A stretch of 62,000 nucleotides of DNA from Tubulanus polymorphus (lineage: Eukaryota > Nemertea > Palaeonemertea > Tubulaniformes > Tubulanidae). The notes under the pieces were generated by a model. That model did no database searches and had not been told where the DNA came from. It saw only the letters and a list, made by a program, of their open reading frames with translations. The translations under genes were made by a program, and so were the position numbers. The stretch covers positions 14,910,001-14,972,000 of the forward strand of contig NC_134025.1 of NCBI RefSeq assembly GCF_964204645.1, written 5' to 3'. This document shows, piece after piece, positions 55,921 to 62,000 of this stretch (the stretch's first letter is position 1; every line of letters starts with the position of its first letter).

Positions 55921-55959
55921 GTTATATATTTATTCATTTATGTTAAATATTTATATTTT

Positions 55960-56284
55960 TTTTAACTTTAGCAGATATACTAATTTCAGGATATTCTACG
56001 TCTGTAATTACTTTTATAATATTTTTCATATTTTCTAAATGTTTTTTATTTTCTTCTTATGTTTTACCTTTATGAAATTTAAACTCGATAGCAGTTGGTC
56101 CTGTATCACATTTATATATTTCTTTTTCATTCTTTAATTCATCTAATTTAGTTTCTAATATATCATCTTTATATTCTAATTTCAATTTATTTTCTAAGCG
56201 AGATTTAGTATCATTATGGCTTGCTTTTTGAGATTTATCTATATTGATTTTACATGGACAGTAGTACTTCTCATTAGCTTCCAT
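55960..56284 (-). pseudogene. polB: PolB N-terminal fragment with internal deletion (element D)
   Basis: MEANEKYYC, then CKINIDKSQKASHNDT, ETKLDELKNEKEIYKCDT joined directly to GPTAIEFKFHKGKT. The second zinc finger and following 60 or so residues present in A are deleted in frame. The first finger has also lost residues between its cysteines. It continues in another frame to about 55,960, then ends at the junction with the coiled-coil gene. Confidence 0.75.
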
Positions 56285-56321
56285 TTTAATAACAAATTTT
56301 TTTATTAAAATTGATTTTATA

Positions 56322-56404
56322 CTATTCGAAATCTATATCGTGGTGCCCTTTTTCATTCTCACCTTTATATATGAAAAAGAAATCACCTGATTATAATTCT
56401 TGAG
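56322..56404 (-). pseudogene. small conserved Polinton protein, C-terminal fragment (element D)
   Basis: Matches the last 25 or so codons of the family (FIYKGENEKGHHDIDFE-like). It lies upstream of PolB as in element A, then ends at the border with the transposon-like gene at 56,405. Confidence 0.6.
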
Positions 56405-56660
56405 AGAAGATACTTGCTAAATGCTAAAAATGAGTGTTGATAGAAAATCTTTGAAACGCAAGGTGGCCGAGGCAGAACGTCAGCGTAAACGTAGTAAAGA
56501 TCAGAAAGAGATCTTTAAAAATCAAATCGAATCAAAAGTTCTAAAGAAAATGATCTTCTCGATGTTATGAAACAAGTAGTAAGCTGCGGTGCCAGTGCTG
56601 ACCATAGACGACATACTGGAGTCTTGAACTCTTGTAGGACATAAGATGAATAACAAAATG
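56405..56660 (+). pseudogene. transposon-like gene of unknown type, 5' part
   Basis: Reads SVDRKSLKRKVAEAERQRKR with a basic coiled coil. After a shift it continues through CGASADHRRHTGVLNSCRT and DE, and stops at 56,660 where a 3.7-kb insertion begins. The frame resumes at 60,345 without loss or gain of bases. I have a weak memory of similar proteins (…ADHRRRT..LNSCRTLDEL…SRSAxYxRLxPRR) in repeats of invertebrate genomes, but I cannot name the family. Confidence 0.5.
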
Positions 56661-57167
56661 AAATATAGCTGCAAAGCAGCGATAACGGGTTTTCTGGATG
56701 TATGTGATCGAAAGGAAAAATTAATTACCGGGAATTCGATGGAAAAAATAAAATGAGATGATTTGGATATTATCGGAGCAATCCTCTTTTTGGTTGAATG
56801 GTCTAACCCCAGTATAGTTCCCCGTGATTTGGAAATTCTCGGAGCCATCCTTTATTTACTTACTAAATGACGTCACAGACTGTTATTTCGCCGGTGCTTG
56901 TTGTCTAACAATTCAATTCAATTCTTTATTTACAGTAACCTAATAAGTAATTTTAAGTTTCAAATAGGATGGAAAGTACATTCAGACAATCTGTTGGTTC
57001 AGAGAGACCGTTATTACAGTATCATTTTATACATTTCGTTTCGAAGCTGTCAGTTGCCGAATCTGAATGAAGATGAATTTTATTTGACGAAATCGGCGGA
57101 AAATATATAATAATAATAATAATCAACAGAATTTCAAGAGGGTTTTCGACGAAAGTCTGAAAACCCT
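56661..57167 (+). mobile_element. HINE/Helitron-like repeat R1, copy 3 (unit 1 of a tandem trio)
   Basis: 507 bp, starting AAATATAGCTGCAAAGCAGC and ending in the hairpin GGGTTTTCGACG..CTGAAAACCCT. It is the same element as at 14,183 and 29,637, here on the plus strand. Unit 2 begins at the very next base. Confidence 0.75.
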
Positions 57168-57212
57168 AAATATAGCTGCAAAGCAGCGATAACGGGTTTT
57201 CTGCACAGTCAT

Positions 57213-57620
57213 TGAATCCTGTTCAATGGTTAATACAGTTTTATAAGAGGAAGCTCGACAAACAGTCAATTAGACCTTCTTGAAACCATGGACAACTGAA
57301 CCAGATGTCCTATTTGACTCTAGAAAATCGACTGTTAGGCGATAATTACTCTTTATGATTTTGACAAAGCATTTAATAAGGTACAACATCAGCCATTACT
57401 AAACAAGGCTATTAGGAAACAGTATCAATGATAGGTTGCCGAAATGGCTCAGCATTATCTCTGAACGAAAACTTGTAGCTGAAATCAACGGAACGCTTCA
57501 TCTTGGGTTAAGTCGTTCTAACTAGTCGAGTCACGCAAGGTAGTATCCTAAGTCGTCTTCTGTTTAATGTCCTGACAAATGACATGCACAGTTATCCAAA
57601 ATATACCAGACCGAGTAAAT
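57213..57620 (+). pseudogene. degraded non-LTR RT fragment inside unit 2
   Basis: Broken frames resemble the better copy at 59,450-59,697 (DFDKAFNKVQHQPLLNK against DFKKAFDKVQHQRLLNK). Multiple stops. Confidence 0.65.
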
Positions 57621-57629
57621 TTCCAAAAC

Positions 57630-58110
57630 GACCTTAACACGCTGTTCGACCAAAAAACTTAATGATCCGACAAGAAAATCTTGTACGCTTTTTGTTTGAA
57701 CCAAAACTTTTCTTCATTCTGAAAGCTATGTTATTGTTGAAATGAAAAACTTTTTGTCCCGGCAAAAAAATTTGGTTGAGCGAAAACAATTTTTTCGAAC
57801 GAATGTTTGAATGAAAACAATTCTGTTCGATTGAACGAAATACTTAATACTTTTGGTTCGGAGAAAAAACTTTTTACAATATACTTGTTCGAACGAAAAA
57901 CTTAATGTTCTGAAAAGAAAATTCTGATCAAATTCAAACGATTCTGTTCAATCGAACAATTGTTCGAACAAAAATCCTTTCGTTTGGACAAAAAAAAGTT
58001 TGTTCAACTTTGTTCTAACGTTTTTTTCGAATTGGTTCAATCGAACAGAATATTATTGGTTGGAACGAAAGGTCTTTTTTCAAGCGAAAGGTCTTTTGAA
58101 CGAAAAAAAA
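57630..58110. repeat. TTCGAACGAAAA-rich degenerate repeat tract
   Basis: Phrases such as GTTCGAACGAAAA and TTCGATTGAACGAAA recur more than a dozen times with no fixed period. Short similar phrases occur near 59,690-59,830 in unit 3. Open frames here are artefacts. Confidence 0.65.
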
Positions 58111-58140
58111 AGATATTTCTGGTGCTCCGCAGTAACTTAA

Positions 58141-58389
58141 AGCCGGACGTAGGTCAGCCTTGTGACGCGATGCGATCCTCGCGTTGCATCGCAAGTTTCG
58201 GTGCAAGTCGTGTCGCATCGCAGAAAGGTAGAACACGTGCGACTCCTTGTGACTGGCGTTGCTGAAAGTCGCAACCCGTTGCAAGGGAGCGTAGGTCGAT
58301 GAGTCGTTGCGACATAATCGTCGCTGGCGGTCGCAGTGATAGGCGTCGCAGTGAATCACAAGCCGTCGCAAGGCCGACCTACGCCCTGC
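58141..58389. mobile_element. TTAA-flanked MITE
   Basis: The left end GCCGGACGTAGGTCAGCCTT and the right end, whose complement is GCAGGGCGTAGGTCGGCCTT, are imperfect inverted repeats. Each end is bordered by TTAA (58,137-58,140 and 58,390-58,393). TTAA duplication is typical of piggyBac-type elements. GC-rich interior, no gene. Confidence 0.65.
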
Positions 58390-58393
58390 TTAA

Positions 58394-59160
58394 ATCATAA
58401 GAAATTAATGAAATACCAGTTTCATTTATGATGAAAAAACTCAAATGAAAAGTCTGGCTTATAAAGCTGTCTGCTCAGACGAAATTTTCCAAAAAATCTT
58501 CATTTTTGGCAATAAAATTGATAATTGTGATTGATCGTTGCAAGTCACAACCAGTTAATCACTCATTAACATGCATTTTAATAAATCTTGAATCCTCCTT
58601 TACAGTGAACTTAGCTTTAACCTAGTAGAGGCTACTAGCCTATGTAGGCCTATGTATATGCGTAGGCCTAAAAATCTGGACAGATTGGTCGTAGGCCCAT
58701 TGAATAACAACCCACCTAAATATCGTAAATTTTGTTTTGAAGTTCAATCCAATGAGTCCGTTAATAAACGCAACAATTATACTGTGTTTGTTTAGTAAAG
58801 CTCAGTACCGGTAGGCCTAAAGCCGCGTAAAACTCGATAAACACTTCAAGCGACACAGCGAACGATCTCCTTTCCCCCACAGCGAACGCTTACTCCGAAT
58901 GTCAAGTGTGAGTCCAGCATACGGAAAGAAGTGTGTTATATACTTGTATTTAGTAAATACCTTGTGCATTTGACAATGATCGGTATGTACTGTAGGAAAT
59001 ATAGAGTATTGATGGTATTGATATAGAGGTTGAAGCCCGCGGCCGAATAAAGTAATATATTTTTTTTATTTTGATACCTCGTCGACATAACAGCTTTTCT
59101 CCGCTATATCTCTTCGGCGTGTTTAGTTTAGGCCTACGATTCCCCGGTACACTTAAGATT
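58394..59160. other. spacer within unit 2, no gene
   Basis: Host-like sequence with repeated GTAGGCCTA motifs near 58,640-58,700. Nothing else was recognised. Confidence 0.4.
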
Positions 59161-59353
59161 TATCTTAGTAAATACACGGTTAATTCGGTAAAGAAAAATA
59201 GGTATTGTTATTATGGTTATTATATGGATTGTATATGAAACAGCGGTAAGGTAACAAAGCCTATGTTCTTTTGGTAAAAATAGCGTGGAAGAAAATAATA
59301 ATAATAATCTCGCGGATATCAATAGGGTTTTCTGTGAAATAACAGAAAACCCT

Positions 59354-60344
59354 AAATATAGCTGCAAAGCAGCGATAACGGGTTTTCTGCACATCCTCGT
59401 TCGTATTCTTGATCTTGTCTGAATACTGTGTCGACAATCGGAAGTTAGAATCCTGTTCAACTGTCAAAACGGTTTTATAAAAGGACGGTTACAAACAGCC
59501 AATGAGGCCTACTTTGAAACCATGGATGACTGGACCAGATGGTTATTTGACTCTGGAAAATCTACTGTTAGGCCTCAATTAGTCTTTATGGATTTCAAAA
59601 AAGCATTTGATAAGGTCCAACATCAGCGATTACTAAATAAGCTATTCGGAAACGGTATCAATGATGGGTCGTTTAAATGGCTCAGCAGATTTCTCTGAAC
59701 GAAAACAGGTTCAGATTAGGAGAAGATTATTTTATTTGAATGAAGATTACTCATTGTAACGAAAAGACTATTTAGTTCGACCAGAATTTTGCTCTTTGGA
59801 AGGAAAAACGCTTCAATCGAACAACATATTTGCGGATCCGCGGAACGACAATGTAAAGAAACACGTTGATTATCGATCTTTACAGCTCAATAGTGCTTAT
59901 GATATTCATAATATTCAGAGTAGTAAATATCATGTGGATCGGTACATCGGTGCACCGATGAAGAAATGGGTAATTGTTAAAATTACTGTTTGAAGACCGC
60001 GACTGAATGTGAAGGCTTGCAGCAGTAAATTTTTTTATTTACACTTGAATTGATAATTGAAGTGAGGACAAGCCTGCGGATGATTTCGGCATTACGACTC
60101 TAAAAAACATGTCGCCTCATTGAATGGGGCTCAATTTTCGAAGTTTACGGCCCGACAGTGCTTTTGTAACGTTGATTCATCAAAATTCCCATGCAGTAAC
60201 TGTAGATCGAAGTGAGTTAAAAGAAAAAAAACGGATTGTATCAAAAACAGCAGTAGTTTGTAGTTTTGACGTCAATTGTCAAATAATAATAATAATAAAC
60301 ACGCGAATATCAATAGGGTTTTCTGTAATGTAACAGAAAACCCT
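59354..60344 (+). mobile_element. HINE/Helitron-like unit 3, 1.0 kb, same ends
   Basis: Starts AAATATAGCTGCAAAGCAGC immediately after unit 2 and ends with (AAT)n, then GGGTTTTCTG-TAATGTAA-CAGAAAACCCT at 60,344. It holds the RT fragment at 59,450-59,697. The frame at 59,796-59,993 has no known motif. Confidence 0.65.
59450..59697 (+). pseudogene. non-LTR RT fragment inside unit 3
   Basis: An open frame of about 82 codons reads NGFIKGRLQTANEA, then QLVFMDFKKAFDKVQHQRLL and NDGSFKWLSRFL, followed by a stop. It covers RT fingers to motif A (the D of FMDF). Probably CR1/Jockey-like. Confidence 0.8.
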
Positions 60345-60710
60345 AATTAGATAAGCTAGGTTATCAATTGAGTAGGTCGGCTCTATATACACGTCTTATC
60401 CCCCGTAGAATTGACAGTAACCAGGGTAAGAGGGATGTTCGTACAGTGCCTGTCAAGTTAAGACGTGCTCAGAATTCTCTTAGAAAAAAAAACACCAAAA
60501 CGCTAAGTTTTGCGTCAAAGACGCACATTAAAGATATAGCTTGTATGTTTGATCCAGATTCTGTTTTCGTACTGTCTATTGATGGCAAGGCCACATAAGC
60601 AAACATCCATGCTCATGTGCATGGAATATGAGGTCAGACTCACAGACCACGATTTCGTGGTGGCCGGTTCGCACAAACTCACTCCGTCGGTGAATGCAGC
60701 ATGTGAAATC
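60345..60710 (+). pseudogene. transposon-like gene of unknown type, continuation
   Basis: Continues the frame broken at 56,660: LDKLGYQLSRSALYTRLIPR, then VRTVPVKLRRAQNSLRKKNT, FDPDSVFVLSIDGKAT, a stop at 60,598, and in the next frame MEYEVRLTDHDFVVAGSHKL and TPSVNA. A DGKA-type motif followed by DHDFVVG..HKLxPSV is something I recall from uncharacterised repeat-encoded proteins of invertebrates, with no assigned biochemical role. The right edge is near the MITE at 60,714. Confidence 0.5.
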
Positions 60711-60713
60711 AGA

Positions 60714-61102
60714 AGGCGCTTTTACGAAACTGAATCTTTGTAAATCGATTTAAGTTTCACGTTTACGGCACGCGGTTTAGTGAATCGGATTTGATAAATC
60801 AACTCGTTTATGGACGCGGTTTAGTAAACTGATTTATTAAATCGACTAACTTGCTCGGCGAGCAAGTTAGTGGCGATTTAGTCAGTGAAATCCAACATGG
60901 CGTCCTCTTCGGCCGCGGGCTTGAGACATCTATCGCAGACAATCATCTATCAATAATTCGGTCACCATTGACGCCCATTTTCTTTCGAATCGCAACCTAA
61001 GACTCATTTACGAAAAACGATTCGATTTACTAAATCTTTCGGTTTCCGACATCGAATCGGATTTAGCTAAACCGAATCAGATTCAATTTCGTAAAAGCGC
61101 CT
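60714..61102. mobile_element. MITE with 25-base inverted ends and an internal palindrome
   Basis: The left end AGGCGCTTTTACGAAACTGA is mirrored by the right end CAATTTCGTAAAAGCGCCT. The interior has repeated CGGTTTAG phrases and a palindrome around ACTAACTTGCTCG-GCGAGCAAGTTAGT (about 60,855-60,883). No coding capacity. Confidence 0.7.
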
Positions 61103-61500
61103 AAAGCACCAACTGCTAAGTCTGATTTCGAAATTGTTTACTCAGGCCCAATGTATATATGTATCTGAAGTACAAATCATGATTCCAGCAACACTTTCAC
61201 ACATGGTCAGGATGATAGAATAATATAATATTATTATGATTATTAATTGGTATAATTATTTCATTTGTAATTTTAATATTTTGAAGTTTGCATAGTTCAC
61301 GCTAATATTAAGCTTTGGATTGGTAATATCTGTTGTGTAGGAGAGTTCCATTCTTTCCGTGTCTGCGTGGTTGGATGTATTTCCATGTAAAAAAATCGGA
61401 TTTTGATGCGTATGGTACGTAATAAATGAATGGTCCCAAAGGGTATCGAATTGAATGGGAGGACCTTCCTCCGGTGCAATAACTTTGCCTAAAATTATTC
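61103..61500. other. spacer, nothing recognised
   Basis: AT-rich; no gene or repeat identified. Confidence 0.4.
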
Positions 61501-61529
61501 AGTTTTCTTGTAGTGAATCCGAGGCAATT

Positions 61530-62000
61530 GATAATTGGCTATCACAATTTTTACAGCGTCAGATTATTGAATTGGCTCACGAAAAAAAGGAGAGTTTATC
61601 TCGAACAGTTTTGTAGTTCCCAAAATGGATGGAGGTTATAGACTTATTTTGAATTTAATTCATTTAAATAAGTTTTTGAAATATTGTCATTTTAATATGA
61701 ACTCTCTTTCTACGGTTCTTAAACTCATGACGCCTGGATGTTTCATGTCATCTTTAGATTAAAAAGATCCGTATTATTCAATACCTATTCGTAAAGAAGA
61801 TAGGAATTACCTTCGGTTTTATTGGTAAGGCGTGCTCTATCAGTATACTTGTTTACCATATGGCATTTCCTCGGCGCCTTGATTGTTTACTAAGTTAGTA
61901 AAGCCGGTTTTGGAATCTCTTCGTAGAAAGGGTCATATTTCAGTAGATTATAACGATCATATCTATTTGCAAGATAATTCGATCAATGAAAATAATGCTA
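61530..62000 (+). pseudogene. DIRS-type reverse transcriptase, truncated by window end
   Basis: Broken frames read FPKMDGGYRLILNLIHLNKF, then MNSLSTVLKLMTPGCFMSSL, D, then DPYYSIPIRKEDRNYLRFYW, TCLPYGISSAP and KPVLESLRRKGHISVDYNDH. The order KxDGGYRLILNLKxLN, then ITPGCxMASIDLKDAYYSVP, then FTCLPxGLxxAP, then YIDDSYL is that of DIRS-1-like RT. In-frame stops and lost bases (for example the catalytic dyad appears as YNDH) show it is dead. Confidence 0.8.

Larger units (their letters stand above)
57168..59353 (+). mobile_element. HINE/Helitron-like unit 2, 2.2 kb, same ends but different interior
   Basis: Begins AAATATAGCTGCAAAGCAGC and ends AGGGTTTTCTG..CAGAAAACCCT after an (AAT)n run, exactly like unit 1. 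The interior holds a degraded RT fragment, a TTCGAACGAAAA-rich tract and a TTAA-flanked MITE. It carries no transposase or helicase of its own that I can see. Confidence 0.6.

Noticed and set aside
58015-58371. 118-codon and 101-codon frames on both strands near 58,000-58,370
   Set aside because: They span the TTCGAACGAAAA tract and the MITE; no protein similarity.

Overview
The window looks like a repeat-rich stretch of an animal genome, most likely a marine invertebrate. The evidence is intron-like AT-rich spacer, degenerate LTR and non-LTR retrotransposons, a DIRS-type element, several MITEs and the GGCCTA-rich filler common in such genomes. I found no confident host protein-coding gene. 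Almost everything readable is a mobile element, and most of it belongs to Polinton/Maverick-type endogenous DNA viruses, whose segments are visibly more AT-rich than the flanks.

Layout. 1-8,888: host spacer with one hAT-like MITE (860-1,651) and two related satellite arrays in opposite orientation (about 2,560-3,240 and 8,030-8,760). 8,889-9,975: stub of a Polinton-like element (E) starting with a large terminal palindrome. 10,560-11,458: non-LTR retrotransposon fragment (ORF1 and start of an endonuclease), cut by a gutted Ty3/Gypsy element (about 11,460-15,069, minus strand). 15,273: start of Polinton-like element A, again a palindrome, with a small-protein gene and PolB on the plus strand. 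A's PolB is interrupted twice: by a 3.1-kb Helitron-like insertion (16,974-20,054) and by a complete 16.9-kb Polinton, element B (20,743-37,624), which has TIRs and a 6-bp target duplication. 37,625-38,428: short continuation of A fused to an integrase tail and an ATPase. 38,780-50,919: a third element, C, mostly on the minus strand and ending in another palindrome. 50,920-51,642: LINE RT fragment. 51,643-56,404: a fourth, rearranged Polinton fragment, D. 56,405-60,600: a transposon-like gene split by three head-to-tail Helitron/HINE-like units. 60,714-62,000: a MITE, then a DIRS-type RT running off the window.

Element B gives the gene set: a small terminal gene; two small membrane proteins; FtsK/HerA-type packaging ATPase; retroviral-type integrase with a C-terminal chromodomain; double-jelly-roll major capsid protein; a coiled-coil/membrane protein; a conserved roughly 430-residue structural-type protein; four small mostly membrane proteins; a probable minor capsid (penton) protein; a zinc-finger protein resembling poxvirus/NCLDV late transcription factor VLTF3; and a zinc-finger-tipped protein-primed-type DNA polymerase B. 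C and D repeat the same structural block in the same order. Nearly every larger gene carries stops or frameshifts, so all copies look dead but fairly young.

The most striking observation is an intein with two LAGLIDADG motifs in B's PolB, placed inside the catalytic YxDTDS motif (between the first D and T). Element C, about 13 kb away, carries the same polymerase site uninterrupted. Next in interest are the VLTF3-like gene, the terminal palindromes with a conserved apex at the ends of A, C and E, and the tandem, TSD-less Helitron-like units with shared ends and different interiors.
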